Origin: Rhodospirillum rubrum ATCC 11170
Lineage (GTDB): Bacteria; Pseudomonadota; Alphaproteobacteria; Rhodospirillales; Rhodospirillaceae
DNA length: 64,000 nucleotides
Direction: 5' to 3'
NCBI RefSeq assembly: GCF_000013085.1
Contig: NC_007643.1
Coordinates: forward strand, 3,812,501-3,876,500
The position numbers and the translations under genes were made by a program. Positions 33,228 through 42,815 of this stretch are shown here, in pieces. The notes under the pieces are model-generated. The model saw nothing but the letters and a program-made list of their open reading frames with translations, had not been told where the DNA came from and did not search any database. Within the stretch, counting starts at the first letter, position 1. Each line of letters starts with the position of its first letter.

Positions 33228-34430
33228 ATGACAGAGCCAAATTCGCCGTCTCTCCCCGAAATCCGCCTTCTCGCCGGCCACTCGAAGCGGCTCCGCCAGG
33301 GCCATCCCTGGGTTTTCTCCAACGAGATCGCCATGACCCCGGAGGCCAAGGCCATGACTCCGGGAGCGCTTGTCACCTTGCGCGATGCCGGGGATGAGCC
33401 GCTGGCCATCGCCACGTTTAATCCGCATTCGCTGATCGCCGCGCGGGTTCTTGATCGCGATCTTGGCGCCAGCATCACCAAGGAATGGGTCTTCGTCCGG
33501 CTTCAGCGGGCCTTGCGCCTGCGCGACACGCTGTTTGACCAACCCTATTACCGGCTCGTCCATGGCGAGGCCGACGGCCTGCCCGGGCTGGTCGTCGACC
33601 GTTTGGGCGATGTCATCGCCGTCCAGGCCAACAGCGCCGGGATGGATCTGCTGACGCCACTGATTCTCGACGCCATCGAAAACCTGCTGGCGCCGCGCGC
33701 CATCGTGCTGATCAACGACGCGCCGGTGCGCCTACTCGAAGGGCTGACCCAGGAAACCGCCCTGGCCCGGGGCCAGATCGACGGCCCGGTGCCGGTGATC
33801 GAAAACGGCTTTTCCTATCTGGCCGACCTGCAGGAAGGCCAGAAGACCGGCTGGTTCTTCGATCAGCGGCCCAATCGCGCCTTCGTCGCCGACCTCGCCC
33901 GCGGCCGCTCGGTGCTTGATGTCTATAGCTATGCCGGGGGCTTCGGGCTGCTGGCGCTGGCGCGCGGCGCCACCTCGGCCACCCTGGTCGACCGCTCCGA
34001 CCAGGGCCTGCTGCTGGCCCAACAGGCCGCCGCCACCGCCGGACTCGGCGGGGCGCTGACCACCCACAAGGCCGAGGGTTTCGCCTACCTCGAGCAAGCA
34101 GAGCATGAGGGCAAGCGTTTTGGCGTCGTCGTCTGCGATCCGCCGGCCTTCGCCAAGACCCGCAAGGATCAGGCCTCGGGCGCCAAGGGCTATCGCAAGG
34201 TCGCCCGCCTCGCCGCCGCCCTGGTCGAACCCGGCGGCTTTCTGTTCGTCGCCTCGTGCAGCCATCACATGCCGATCGACCGCTTCCAGGACGAAACCGC
34301 CCATGGCATCGCCCAGGCCGGGCGGACGGGGCGGATCTTGCGCTCGGGCGGCGCCGGTCCCGACCATCCGGTCCATCCCGATCTGGCCGAATCGGCCTAT
34401 CTCAAGACCCTGACCTGGGCGATCGACTAA
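33228..34430 (+). CDS. Class I SAM-dependent rRNA methyltransferase (RlmI-like)
   Basis: This 400-residue protein has an N-terminal PUA domain (LLAGHSKRLRQGHPWVFSNEI) and an EEHEE-type linker (about 75-180). The methyltransferase core includes QKTGWFFDQRPNR, VLDVYSYAGGFGLLALARGA (SAM binding) and VVCDPPAFAKT, followed by FVASCSHHM with the catalytic Cys. RlmI makes m5C1962 in 23S rRNA, and close relatives such as RlmK act on other bases, so the exact base is uncertain. ATG 33228 gives the usual start. It diverges from ccoN. Confidence 0.88.
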   Translation: MTEPNSPSLPEIRLLAGHSKRLRQGHPWVFSNEIAMTPEAKAMTPGALVTLRDAGDEPLAIATFNPHSLIAARVLDRDLGASITKEWVFVRLQRALRLRDTLFDQPYYRLVHGEADGLPGLVVDRLGDVIAVQANSAGMDLLTPLILDAIENLLAPRAIVLINDAPVRLLEGLTQETALARGQIDGPVPVIENGFSYLADLQEGQKTGWFFDQRPNRAFVADLARGRSVLDVYSYAGGFGLLALARGATSATLVDRSDQGLLLAQQAAATAGLGGALTTHKAEGFAYLEQAEHEGKRFGVVVCDPPAFAKTRKDQASGAKGYRKVARLAAALVEPGGFLFVASCSHHMPIDRFQDETAHGIAQAGRTGRILRSGGAGPDHPVHPDLAESAYLKTLTWAID

Positions 34431-34462
34431 GCCTGAGCGTCTGATCGGCCTCGCCGATCCTT

Positions 34463-34505
34463 CCGCCGGCTCCCTCTTTCAAAGGGGGGCCGGCGGGAGC
34501 GCGCT
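34463..34505 (+). terminator. Terminator after methyltransferase gene
   Basis: CCGCCGGC pairs with GCCGGCGG around TCCC/GGGG-type inner pairing, with GCGCTTTTCTTCTT downstream. A smaller hairpin (GATCGGC/GCCGATC) precedes it. Confidence 0.6.
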
Positions 34506-34537
34506 TTTCTTCTTGTCCCGCAAGTGGCGTTCCCCCC

Positions 34538-35626
34538 ATGCCCCTTCCCGTCTCGCCGTCGTCCCGCCTCGGATCTCTGCCGATCCCCCTGCAATGGCTG
34601 GCGCTTGGCGCCACCTCGGCCGCTGTCGGCTGGGGACTGCACACCACCGGCCTGCCCGCCGCCCTGCTGCTTGGTCCGATGATCGCCGCCATTTGCTGCG
34701 CCCTGGCCGGGACGCGCATCCACCTGCCGCGCGCCCCCTATCTCGGCGCCCAGGCGATGATCGGCTGCATGATCGGCGGATCGATCTCGCCGGGGCTGAT
34801 CGCCTCGTTCCTTGATGATTGGGCGCTGTTTCTGGCGATCGTTCTGGCGACGGTGGCGGCGAGCAGCCTGCTTGGCTGGATGATGAGCCGCTGGGGGTCG
34901 CTGCCCGGCACCACCAGCGTCTGGGGTTCCTCGCCCGGCGCGGCTTCGGCCATGGTGGTGATGGCCGAGGCCTTCGGCGCCGATGTCCGGCTGGTGGCCT
35001 TCATGCAATATCTAAGGGTGGTTTGCGTCGCCTCGGCCGCCGCCCTGATCGCCCACCTGTGGGTGGAAGGCGCCCCGCCGCCGCCGACCCCGTGGTTTCC
35101 CGCGCTCGATGGCCTCGTCTTCGGCCAGACCCTGGCCCTGGCCGGAATCGGCGCGACGCTCGGCGTTTTCCTGCGCGTACCCTCGGGCGCCATGGTCGTG
35201 CCGATGGTGGCGGCGGCGGTTCTTTCGTCCTTCGGCCTGCTGGCCATCCATCTGCCGCCCTGGCTGCTCGCCCTGGCCTATGCGGCACTCGGCTGGACCA
35301 TTGGGCTGGGCTTCACCCGCGCGGTGCTGGCCCATGCCGCCCGCGCCCTGCCCCAGATCCTCGCCTCGATCGCCGCCCTCATGGCGTTTTGCGGCGGCAC
35401 CGCCTGGCTGCTGACCTCTCTGCTTGGCGTCGATCCGGTCACCGCCTATCTGGCGACCAGCCCGGGCGGCCTCGATTCGGTGGCGATCATCGCCGCTTCC
35501 TCGGCCCGGGTCGATCTGTCCTTCGTCATGGCCCTGCAAACCGCCCGCTTCATCATCGTCATCTGCTTGGGCCCGCCGCTCGCCCGCTTCATCGCCGGGC
35601 GCATCGGCGACAAGCCCTTGGCCTAG
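34538..35626 (+). CDS. AbrB-family membrane protein
   Basis: This 362-residue protein is almost wholly hydrophobic, with about ten membrane segments and an internal repeat. The paired motifs are LLGPMIAAICCALAG and GAQAMIGCMIGGSISPG, then LPGTTSVWGSSPGAASAM, and in the second half GAMVVPMVAAAVLSS, GFTRAVLAHAARALPQIL and TSPGGLDSVAIIAA. This is the AbrB/ammonia-monooxygenase-named family, whose members are transporters or regulators of unknown substrate and are not ammonia monooxygenase. Its stop overlaps that of the opposing histidine kinase gene by 4 bp, leaving no room for a terminator. Confidence 0.8.
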   Translation: MPLPVSPSSRLGSLPIPLQWLALGATSAAVGWGLHTTGLPAALLLGPMIAAICCALAGTRIHLPRAPYLGAQAMIGCMIGGSISPGLIASFLDDWALFLAIVLATVAASSLLGWMMSRWGSLPGTTSVWGSSPGAASAMVVMAEAFGADVRLVAFMQYLRVVCVASAAALIAHLWVEGAPPPPTPWFPALDGLVFGQTLALAGIGATLGVFLRVPSGAMVVPMVAAAVLSSFGLLAIHLPPWLLALAYAALGWTIGLGFTRAVLAHAARALPQILASIAALMAFCGGTAWLLTSLLGVDPVTAYLATSPGGLDSVAIIAASSARVDLSFVMALQTARFIIVICLGPPLARFIAGRIGDKPLA

Positions 35627-36663
35627 GACGAGGGCTTCCCGGCCGCCGGCAGACTGAGGCGGAAGGTCGCCCCTTCGATGGTTCCGTCGACCAAGGCTAG
35701 ATCGCCGCCCTGGGCGCGGGCCAGATCGCGGGCGACCGCCAGACCAACACCGGCGGCGCCGGGGCGCGAGGGGCCGGCGAAGGCCTGGAACAGGCTGTCG
35801 CGGGTCAGCGGATCGACCCCCGGGCCATCGTCGATGACATCAAGGAAAACCCAGCCCTCGCCGCGCTCGGCCCGCAGCGCCACGCTGCGCGACCCGACCT
35901 GGGCGGCATTGCGTCCCAGCGAGACCAGAATACGAAACAGATGGGCCTCATCGCCCTTGAGCACGAGCGACTCGGGGGTATCAAGACGCCAGGTCACCCC
36001 CGGATGGGCCGCCGCCAGATGGTCGACCACCCGCCCCAGCAGATCGGCCACCCGAACCCGGGCCAGTCGCGGGCTGGGCGCCGGGGCACCGGCGAAGCGG
36101 CGGGCGCTGGCCACCAGCAGCAGCGCATCCTCGACGGCGCGCACCACGGCGGGCGGCGGCGTTTCCCCCGCGGCGACGGCCCCGGCCAAGCCCGCCTGCA
36201 GGTCATGGCCGATCCGCGCCAGGGCCCGGTCGAGAACCGCCCCCTCCGCGCCCGGCGAAGATTGGGGCGACTCGGCGGAAAAGGCCAGAACCCGGCGGGC
36301 CGGCGCCCGGCCCTGGCGCAAGAGCACCAGAAAAACCAAAACCCCGGTTCCCGCCGCCAAGGGCAGCGAAAGCGGCAAAATCCCGCGCGCCGTATCCAGC
36401 AGATCGGCGCGCGCCGCTTCGCCCGCATCGCCCGAGGCGGTCAAGGCCAGCGCCGTTCGGCCGATTTCAGCCCAGGAGGGCGGCGGAGCGAGCGGAGTCC
36501 CCCCAAGCCGTCCGGCCGTCGCCGCCACCAGCACCGGCGCTTGGGCCAGCGCCACAAGAACGGCGCAGAGCGCCAGCAGGCGGATGGCGAAGCCGAGGGA
36601 CGAGGGGGACCGATCGGCGATCGGGCGGGCGGAAGAAACAGATGAGGTGGTCGGGCCGGACAC
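35623..36663 (-). CDS. Sensor histidine kinase, membrane-bound
   Basis: This 346-residue protein has two membrane helices (about 24-48 and 95-114) bracketing a short periplasmic loop. A degenerate dimerisation region follows, with the likely phospho-acceptor in LARIGHDLQAGL, and then a C-terminal ATPase domain with VIDDGPGVDP and GVGLAVARDLARAQGG. The N box (SLGRNAAQVG) departs from the consensus, so kinase activity may be weak or the protein may work as a phosphatase. No response regulator lies next to it. The signal is unknown. Confidence 0.7.
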   Translation of the reverse strand: MSGPTTSSVSSARPIADRSPSSLGFAIRLLALCAVLVALAQAPVLVAATAGRLGGTPLAPPPSWAEIGRTALALTASGDAGEAARADLLDTARGILPLSLPLAAGTGVLVFLVLLRQGRAPARRVLAFSAESPQSSPGAEGAVLDRALARIGHDLQAGLAGAVAAGETPPPAVVRAVEDALLLVASARRFAGAPAPSPRLARVRVADLLGRVVDHLAAAHPGVTWRLDTPESLVLKGDEAHLFRILVSLGRNAAQVGSRSVALRAERGEGWVFLDVIDDGPGVDPLTRDSLFQAFAGPSRPGAAGVGLAVARDLARAQGGDLALVDGTIEGATFRLSLPAAGKPSS

Positions 36664-36961
36664 GGCGCCCCCTTATGCGATGGTGCTGTCGCGGCGGAGA
36701 CGTCCGCCGACGGGATGGCGGCGATCCTAGCAAATTTCCCCCGCAGGCGGCAGGAACAAAGGACGCCCCCGGCGCCGCCTTGGACTATGATAAGGAGAGG
36801 GCTTCCCCCCGCCCCGGACCCGCCCTGGACATGAGCGGGAAGGCCAAGGGTGGAAAAACCCGGGCAACGGACCGTTGACCTGGGCCTTTCCCGCCGCTAT
36901 ACACAGCCCCTTTCTGAATTCCAGGAGCGCCTCGGCGGCGCCCCCAGTCGGAGTAGAACCG
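36664..36961. other. rpmH upstream region
   Basis: About 300 bp without a gene, between the kinase start (minus) and rpmH (plus). In most bacteria the dnaA-rpmH region carries promoters here, but dnaA is not present in the window. I see no DnaA-box cluster. Confidence 0.4.
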
Positions 36962-37096
36962 GTGAAACGCACGTATCAACCGAGCAATCTGGTGCGCAAG
37001 CGCCGTCACGGCTTCCGTAGCCGCCTCGCCACCGTCGGCGGCCGTCGCGTTCTGGCCAACCGTCGGGCCAAGGGCCGCAAGCGCCTGTCGGCTTAA
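36962..37096 (+). CDS. rpmH: 50S ribosomal protein L34
   Basis: The 44-residue product [17 protein letters not shown]... with [16 protein letters not shown] and KGRKRLSA is a standard L34, one of the last proteins added to the large subunit. It starts with GTG at 36962, preceded by CGGAG. It heads the conserved rpmH-rnpA-yidD-yidC-engB run. Confidence 0.98.
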   Translation: MKRTYQPSNLVRKRRHGFRSRLATVGGRRVLANRRAKGRKRLSA

Positions 37097-37127
37097 GGTT
37101 TCGTTTCCCGCGCCCGGAGGTTCGGCC

Positions 37128-37652
37128 ATGGGATCATGTCCGTCGGCCCCACCCGAGAACGCCCCACGGCGCGACGGGGAAAGCCAGCAGGACGATCCCG
37201 GCCACCCCCTTTCGCCCGGTCCGCTCTCGGGGACCGAGTCGCAGGGACCCTCCCCGGGATCGCACAAGGATCGCAGCGCGCTTGCCGTCGGCCGCCTTAA
37301 ACAGCGGGCCGATTTTTTGCGCGTCGCCGGTAAGCGCTGTAAATGGGCCGCCCCCGGGCTGGTCCTTCAGGCCGCCGTCCAGCCCGCCCCGCGGGCGGGA
37401 CGCCACCCGGCCTTGCCCCTGCCGCCTCCGATCCGCGTCGGCTTCACCACCAGCAAAAAGGTGGGCAATGCCGTCGAGCGCAACCGCGCCCGGCGCCGCT
37501 TGCGCGCGGCCGTCGATCTGGTGATCGCCACCGAGGCCAAGGGCGGCCATGATTACGTGGTGATCGGTCGCGCCGCCACCCTTGGACGCCCCTTCGATCT
37601 GCTGGTCGCCGATCTGCGCGCCGCTCTTAAGCGCTTAGGGATGCGCCGGTGA
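37128..37652 (+). CDS. rnpA: Ribonuclease P protein component
   Basis: This protein subunit of RNase P helps the RNA subunit bind precursor tRNAs. The RNR motif [13 protein letters not shown] and the [12 protein letters not shown]-terminal pattern identify it, as does [12 protein letters not shown]. At 174 residues it is about 50 longer than usual: GGAGG before ATG 37128 implies a 48-residue Pro/Ser/Gly-rich extension before the domain, and the domain also holds a proline-rich insertion near residue 90. An internal start cannot be excluded. Its stop overlaps the GTG of yidD. Confidence 0.93.
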   Translation: MGSCPSAPPENAPRRDGESQQDDPGHPLSPGPLSGTESQGPSPGSHKDRSALAVGRLKQRADFLRVAGKRCKWAAPGLVLQAAVQPAPRAGRHPALPLPPPIRVGFTTSKKVGNAVERNRARRRLRAAVDLVIATEAKGGHDYVVIGRAATLGRPFDLLVADLRAALKRLGMRR

Positions 37653-37996
37653 GGCCTTTGGCCGCCCTGTCCCAGGGGATCGGCCTGCTGATGCGCGGGC
37701 TGATCTGGCTTTACCGCCTGTTTCTGTCGCCGCTGCTCGGCCAGAACTGCCGGTTCGATCCCTCGTGCAGCCGCTATGCCCTGGAAGCGATCACCCGCCA
37801 CGGTCCTTTCTGGGGGCTGTGGCTGGCGGTGCGCAGGATTTCGCGTTGCCATCCGTGGGGAGGCATGGGATACGATCCCGTCCCTGACGACCCCCGGCCG
37901 GGCCGGTGCGGCTGCAAGGACGCCGGACCAGCCGTGAGCGCCGGATCGACCGAGGGCAACCCCGGTCGGCGGACCGACGGGACAGATCCGGATTAG
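37649..37996 (+). CDS. yidD: Membrane protein insertion efficiency factor YidD
   Basis: This 115-residue protein has an amphipathic N-terminus ([21 protein letters not shown]) followed by [20 protein letters not shown] and the [13 protein letters not shown] motif, the hallmark of YidD. It assists YidC in inserting proteins into the inner membrane. The GTG start overlaps the rnpA stop by 4 bp, so translation is coupled. The C-terminal 30 residues are an unconserved Gly/Asp-rich tail. Confidence 0.93.
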   Translation: MRPLAALSQGIGLLMRGLIWLYRLFLSPLLGQNCRFDPSCSRYALEAITRHGPFWGLWLAVRRISRCHPWGGMGYDPVPDDPRPGRCGCKDAGPAVSAGSTEGNPGRRTDGTDPD

Positions 37997-38073
37997 ACCC
38001 TCGCCGACTGCCCGACGTGCCCTCCTCAGCTGGGCCGAACGGCGCACAACTGCTGAAGTGGGAAGGCAGAGTA

Positions 38074-39861
38074 ATGCTGCAACAGCGTAACCTTATCCTC
38101 GCCATCGTGCTGTCCATGGCGGTCCTGTTCGGCTTCGAATACTTCTTCGGAGCCAAGCAACCCCCGATGACGGCGCAGCAGCAGGACAGCGCCCAGATGG
38201 CGGCGCCATCAAACGGTCAGATGGCGGCGCCATCAAGCGTCCAGGCGCCGGGACAAAGCCCGGTCGCGGCACCGCAGGTGCCCGCCCAGCCGGGCGCGGC
38301 GGTTCCCACGCCCGGCGGCATGACCCCCGGCGCGGCAAGCCTGTCGCGTGAAGAGGCCCTGGCCGCCGATATCAGCCCGCGAATCGGCATCGATACCGCC
38401 CGCCTGCATGGCTCGATCCGCCTGCGCGGCGCCCGTATCGACGACCTTAGCTTGGTCGATTACCGCGAGACCGTTGATCCGCAGAGCCCGGAAATCTCCC
38501 TGCTTTCGCCCCCGGGCGCGCCTTTGCCCTATTATGCCGAATTCGGCTGGGTCGCCGGCACCCCGGGCGTCAAGGTCCCCGATGCCGACACCCTGTGGCA
38601 GGCCGACCGCGGCGCGCTGGGCGTCGACGCCCCCGTCACCCTGACCTGGGACAACGGCGAGGGCCTGCGCTTCATCCGCAAGATCGCCATCGACCACGAT
38701 TTCATGTTCTCGATCACCCAGGCGGTGGAAAACACCGGGGCGGGGGCCGTCACCCTGTTCCCCTATGGTCTGGTTTCGCGGATCAACACCCCGGCCCTGC
38801 TCAACTACTACATCCTTCACGAGGGCCCGCTCGGCGTCTTCGACGGCACCTTGAAGGAGGTCAAGTACAGCGCCCTGAAGGACGATGGCGAGGTCAAGCA
38901 CACCTCGACCGGCGGCTGGATGGGCATCACCGACAAGTATTGGCTGACCGCCCTGGTCACCGACCAGTCGATGCCGGTCACCGGCCGCTTCCTCTATCAG
39001 CCGCGCGATGGCCGCGATGGTTATCAGGCCGATTTCCTGGGCGCCGCCTTCACCGTCGAGCCCGGCGGCCGCATCGAGACCTCGAACCATCTGTTCTCGG
39101 GCGCCAAGGAAGTGAAGCTGCTCGACCGCTATACGGACGAGCTGGGCATCAAGAATTTCGATCTGGCGATCGATTTCGGCTGGTTCTACTTCATGACCAA
39201 GCCGTTCTTCCTCAGCATCCAGTTCCTGCATGGCATCCTGGGCAACATGGGTCTGGCGATCCTCGCCTTCACCGTGGTGCTGAAGCTGGTCTTCTTCCCG
39301 CTGGCCAATAAGTCCTATCGGTCGATGTCGAAGATGAAGCTGCTCCAGCCCGAGCTGAAGAAGCTTCAGGAGCGCTTCAAGGACGATCGCGCCCGCCTTA
39401 ATCAGGAGATGATGTCTCTTTATAAAAAAGAGCAGGTCAATCCCTTGTCGGGCTGTCTGCCGATCGTCATTCAGATCCCGGTGTTCTTCGCCCTCTATAA
39501 GGTTCTGTTCGTTTCCATCGAGATGCGCCACGAGCCGTTCTATGGCTGGATCCGCGATCTCGCCGCCCCCGATCCGACCACCGTCTTCAACCTGTTCGGG
39601 CTGATCCCCTGGGATCCGCCGAACATGCTGATGCTGGGCGCTTGGCCGCTGATCATGGGCGTGACCATGTGGATGCAGCAGAAGCTGAACCCGACTCCGG
39701 CCGATCCGACCCAGGCCAAGATCATGATGTTCCTGCCCATCATGTTCACCTTCATGCTGGCCCATTTCGCCGCCGGACTGGTGATCTACTGGACCTGGAA
39801 CAACTTGCTCTCGATCACCCAGCAGTGGGTCATCATGAAGCGGATGGGGGCTAAGACCTAA
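38074..39861 (+). CDS. yidC: Membrane protein insertase YidC
   Basis: This 595-residue insertase places proteins in the inner membrane alone or with SecYEG. The N-terminal helix (NLILAIVLSMAVLFGFEYFFG) is followed by a Gln/Pro/Ala-rich linker of about 70 residues with a twice-repeated QMAAPS phrase, then the large periplasmic beta domain (about 100-370). The conserved five-helix core includes LGNMGLAILAFTVVLKLVFFPLANKSYRSMSKMK and VNPLSGCLPIVIQIPVFFALYKVL, with the hydrophilic-groove Arg. ATG 38074 is the natural start; longer frames overlap yidD. engB follows by 4 bp. Confidence 0.97.
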   Translation: MLQQRNLILAIVLSMAVLFGFEYFFGAKQPPMTAQQQDSAQMAAPSNGQMAAPSSVQAPGQSPVAAPQVPAQPGAAVPTPGGMTPGAASLSREEALAADISPRIGIDTARLHGSIRLRGARIDDLSLVDYRETVDPQSPEISLLSPPGAPLPYYAEFGWVAGTPGVKVPDADTLWQADRGALGVDAPVTLTWDNGEGLRFIRKIAIDHDFMFSITQAVENTGAGAVTLFPYGLVSRINTPALLNYYILHEGPLGVFDGTLKEVKYSALKDDGEVKHTSTGGWMGITDKYWLTALVTDQSMPVTGRFLYQPRDGRDGYQADFLGAAFTVEPGGRIETSNHLFSGAKEVKLLDRYTDELGIKNFDLAIDFGWFYFMTKPFFLSIQFLHGILGNMGLAILAFTVVLKLVFFPLANKSYRSMSKMKLLQPELKKLQERFKDDRARLNQEMMSLYKKEQVNPLSGCLPIVIQIPVFFALYKVLFVSIEMRHEPFYGWIRDLAAPDPTTVFNLFGLIPWDPPNMLMLGAWPLIMGVTMWMQQKLNPTPADPTQAKIMMFLPIMFTFMLAHFAAGLVIYWTWNNLLSITQQWVIMKRMGAKT

Positions 39862-39865
39862 AGAC

Positions 39866-40561
39866 ATGGCGGATTTGCCCGAAACACCCGCTTTTGGCGC
39901 GGCCTTTTCCGATGAGGAAGAGGCCGCCCGCGCCCTAGAGGCCGGGCGCTGGCTGTTCTCCCAGACCTGTTCGTTCGTCATGGGCTGCGTGTCGCTCGAC
40001 ACCCTGCCCGACCACGATCTGTCCGAGATCGCCTTCGCCGGCCGTTCCAATGTTGGCAAGTCGAGCCTGGTCAACGCCCTTACCGGGCGCAAGACCCTGG
40101 CGCGAACCTCCAACACCCCCGGCCGCACCCAGGAACTGAACTATTTCCGCCTCGGCCCCGAGGCCCAGGATCCGGCGCTGATGATGGTCGACCTGCCGGG
40201 CTATGGCTTCGCCGAGGCGCCCAAGGACGCGGTCAAGCGCTGGACACGGCTGATCATGGCCTACCTGCGCGGCCGTCCGGCCCTGCGCCGGGTCTGCCTG
40301 CTCATCGATTCCCGCCATGGCATCAAGGAAAACGACCGCGACGTCATGCGCATGCTCGACGAGGCGGCGGTCAGCTATCAGATCGTCCTGACCAAGGCCG
40401 ACAAGTTGAAGGCGGCCGAGATCACCGATGTCCTGGCCCGGGTCGTGGCCGAGACCGCCAAGCATGTCGCCGCCCATCCCGACGTGATCGTCACCAGCAG
40501 CCAGAGCGGCGCCGGCATCGACCTCTTGCGCGCCCAATTGGCCGCCCTGGCCTCGCCGTAA
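39866..40561 (+). CDS. engB: Ribosome biogenesis GTPase EngB/YsxC
   Basis: This 231-residue GTPase acts in late assembly of the large ribosomal subunit. Its G motifs are GRSNVGKSSLVNAL (G1), TSNTPGRTQELNYF (G2), DLPGYGFAEAPK (G3), LTKADKLK (G4) and TSSQSGAGID (G5). An N-terminal extension of about 50 residues is typical of alphaproteobacterial members. It lies 4 bp after yidC and about 95 bp before argB. Confidence 0.95.
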   Translation: MADLPETPAFGAAFSDEEEAARALEAGRWLFSQTCSFVMGCVSLDTLPDHDLSEIAFAGRSNVGKSSLVNALTGRKTLARTSNTPGRTQELNYFRLGPEAQDPALMMVDLPGYGFAEAPKDAVKRWTRLIMAYLRGRPALRRVCLLIDSRHGIKENDRDVMRMLDEAAVSYQIVLTKADKLKAAEITDVLARVVAETAKHVAAHPDVIVTSSQSGAGIDLLRAQLAALASP

Positions 40562-40654
40562 GCGGCCCCCGCCCCTCCGCCCAGCGGCCGGCGGATGCCC
40601 GGCCGTTTTCTCCGAAAGTCCGGGCTCCCGTCCCGGACGACGCAAAGGACCCGG

Positions 40655-41587
40655 ATGATGACCGATTCTGCGCCCCCGGAGCCGATCCACGCGGAAATCC
40701 CCGAAGGATGGCTTCATAAGGCCAAGACCCTGTCCGAGGCCTTGCCCTATATGCGGCGCTTCGCCGGGTTGACCATCGTCATCAAATACGGCGGTCATGC
40801 CATGGGCGACCCCGAACTGGCCAAGACCTTCGCCCGCGATGTCGTGCTGCTCAAGCAAGTCGGCATGAACCCGGTCGTCGTCCATGGCGGCGGCCCGCAG
40901 ATCGGGCGCATGCTTGATACCCTGCGCATCCAGAGCACCTTCATCGACGGCCTGCGCGTCACCGACGCCGCCACCGTCGATGTGGTCGAGATGGTCCTGG
41001 CCGGCTCGATCAATAAGGCCATCGTCACCGAGATCAATCAGGCCGGGGGCTGCGCCGTCGGGCTGTCGGGCAAGGACGGCCGGCTGATCCAGGCCCGCAA
41101 GATGGTGCGCAAGCGCCACGATCCCGAATCCAATATCGAGCGCGTCCTTGATCTTGGCTTCGTCGGCGAGCCGGTGGTGATCGATCCCCATGTGCTGATC
41201 CAGTTCCGCGACTCCGATATCATCCCGGTGATCGCCCCGATCGGCATCGGCGAGGCCGGCGAGACTTTCAACATCAACGCCGATACCGCCGCCGGGGCGT
41301 TGGCCGCCCAGATGAAGGCGGCGCGGCTGTTGATGCTGACCGACGTCAAAGGCGTTCTCGACAAGGACAAGCAGCTGATCCAAGAGCTGTCGGTCGATCG
41401 CGCCCGCCTGCTCAAGCAAGAGGGCACCATCAGCGGCGGCATGATCCCCAAGGTGGAGACCTGCATCGACGCCGTCGAACGGGGGGTCGAGGCCGCGGTG
41501 ATCGTCGATGGCCGGGTGCCCCATGCCGTGCTGCTGGAGATCTTCACCCCACGCGGCGCCGGCACCCTGATCCGGGCGAGCCGCTAG
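40655..41587 (+). CDS. argB: Acetylglutamate kinase
   Basis: This 310-residue enzyme phosphorylates N-acetylglutamate in arginine synthesis. Motifs are [30 protein letters not shown], the acetylglutamate site [18 protein letters not shown], and [30 protein letters not shown] with the catalytic Lys/Asp. ATG 40655 is chosen because of AAAGGA upstream. A strong hairpin after the stop probably ends the transcript. Confidence 0.96.
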   Translation: MMTDSAPPEPIHAEIPEGWLHKAKTLSEALPYMRRFAGLTIVIKYGGHAMGDPELAKTFARDVVLLKQVGMNPVVVHGGGPQIGRMLDTLRIQSTFIDGLRVTDAATVDVVEMVLAGSINKAIVTEINQAGGCAVGLSGKDGRLIQARKMVRKRHDPESNIERVLDLGFVGEPVVIDPHVLIQFRDSDIIPVIAPIGIGEAGETFNINADTAAGALAAQMKAARLLMLTDVKGVLDKDKQLIQELSVDRARLLKQEGTISGGMIPKVETCIDAVERGVEAAVIVDGRVPHAVLLEIFTPRGAGTLIRASR

Positions 41588-41636
41588 AGCGGCGAGCGGA
41601 AAAGTGGGTCCCGCTTTTCCGCGCCGTCGCCGCTCT
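41586..41636 (+). terminator. Two-part hairpin after argB
   Basis: AGAGCGGCGA pairs with TCGCCGCTCT, and inside this GCGGAAAAG pairs with CTTTTCCGC. AATTTATA follows. It starts at the argB stop codon and should act as a terminator. Confidence 0.7.
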
Positions 41637-41659
41637 AATTTATAGACTCTCGATCAAAT

Positions 41660-41703
41660 CGTCGCCGCACTCTGGTCCAGATTGCTCGGAATTTACTCGA
41701 ATT
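41660..41703. repeat. Dispersed intergenic repeat, full copy
   Basis: CGTCGCCGCACTCTGGTCCAG followed by ATTGCTCGGAATTTACTCGA matches 54431-54472 over most of its length, and partial copies occur at 17504 and 26956. All four are just downstream of genes. Confidence 0.55.
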
Positions 41704-41786
41704 AGTTGTGTTTAAGTTCATTTAATAACTGTGGTTATGGCCACGCGATTACATGAAGGCTGCTTAAGCGCGGGGGAGAGCGTGTT

Positions 41787-42665
41787 ATGAAGAAGCAGGT
41801 TTTTATGGGGGCCGCAGTTGCAATCGTAACCCCTTTCCGAGACGGGAAGGTTGATTACCAAAAGCTACGTGAGTTGATCGAGTTCCAGATTGCTCACAAG
41901 ATCGATGCTGTCGTTGTCTGCGGGACAACCGGTGAATCTTCCGCGCTATCCCACGATGAGCATATTTCCGTGGTGCGGTTTGTAGTTGAGACTGTCAAAA
42001 GACGGGTGCCGGTCATAGCGGGAGCCGGAAGCAACAATACTCAACACGCTGTCGATCTTTCTGTTGAACTGGAAAAAGTGGGTGCAGATGCGTTGCTTTC
42101 CGTTGTGCCCTATTACAATAAGACATCACAACGCGGTTTGGTGACCCATTTCAGTACAATCGCACGAGCTGTCGCAATACCTATTATACTGTATAACATT
42201 CCGTCCCGGACAAGCTTCAATATGACTCCGGAAACTATTCGCGAGATAGCGGAGAATGAGACTGTAGTCGGAATTAAGGAATGTAATCTCTATCAAGTTG
42301 GCGAAATAGTAAAATTATGCGGCCCAGAATTCTCCATATACTCAGGGGATGACAGTACCATCCTCCCGGTACTGGCGTATGGTGGTAAAGGCGTTATTTC
42401 CACCATGGCCAACATCATTCCCGAAGAGACGCATGATATTGTTTCCTACTTTATGCGGGGCGACATTGAGGGGGCAAGGCGGGCTCAACTCCGTGCGCTG
42501 GATTTGATAAGTGCGCTGTTTGTGGATGTGAATCCGATTCCTTTGAAGACGGCTATGAACCTGATGGGGATGAATGTCGGACCGTGTCGGTTACCTTTGG
42601 TGGATATGGGGAACCGTGAGACAGAGCTCTTGGTCCGGGCTCTGAAGGATTACGGACTCACGTGA
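41787..42665 (+). CDS. dapA: 4-hydroxy-tetrahydrodipicolinate synthase, low-G+C paralogue
   Basis: This 292-residue enzyme condenses pyruvate with aspartate semialdehyde in lysine and diaminopimelate synthesis. The pyruvate-binding lysine is in GIKECN (about residue 163). The catalytic Tyr is in VVPYYNKTSQRG and the Thr pair in CGTTGESSALS. The gene stands out by its lower G+C, A/T at third codon positions and a much lower Cys/Arg bias than neighbours, so it was probably acquired from another group. It interrupts host-like sequence between argB and the HAD gene. A second, native dapA is expected elsewhere. Related N-acetylneuraminate lyases share the fold, but DapA motifs fit better. Confidence 0.88.
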   Translation: MKKQVFMGAAVAIVTPFRDGKVDYQKLRELIEFQIAHKIDAVVVCGTTGESSALSHDEHISVVRFVVETVKRRVPVIAGAGSNNTQHAVDLSVELEKVGADALLSVVPYYNKTSQRGLVTHFSTIARAVAIPIILYNIPSRTSFNMTPETIREIAENETVVGIKECNLYQVGEIVKLCGPEFSIYSGDDSTILPVLAYGGKGVISTMANIIPEETHDIVSYFMRGDIEGARRAQLRALDLISALFVDVNPIPLKTAMNLMGMNVGPCRLPLVDMGNRETELLVRALKDYGLT

Positions 42666-42815
42666 TGGTGCCGCTTGCGAGCTGCGGATTAAAACTCGAC
42701 CAAGGGGATGAGATCTGGCTTCGCGCCTCTGAACAGGTCCGTTGAGAGATCTTTCCGCCTGTGAACAGCCAAGAGGACTTGGCGACCCGTGGTGAAATCT
42801 GTGATGGAGGACAAG

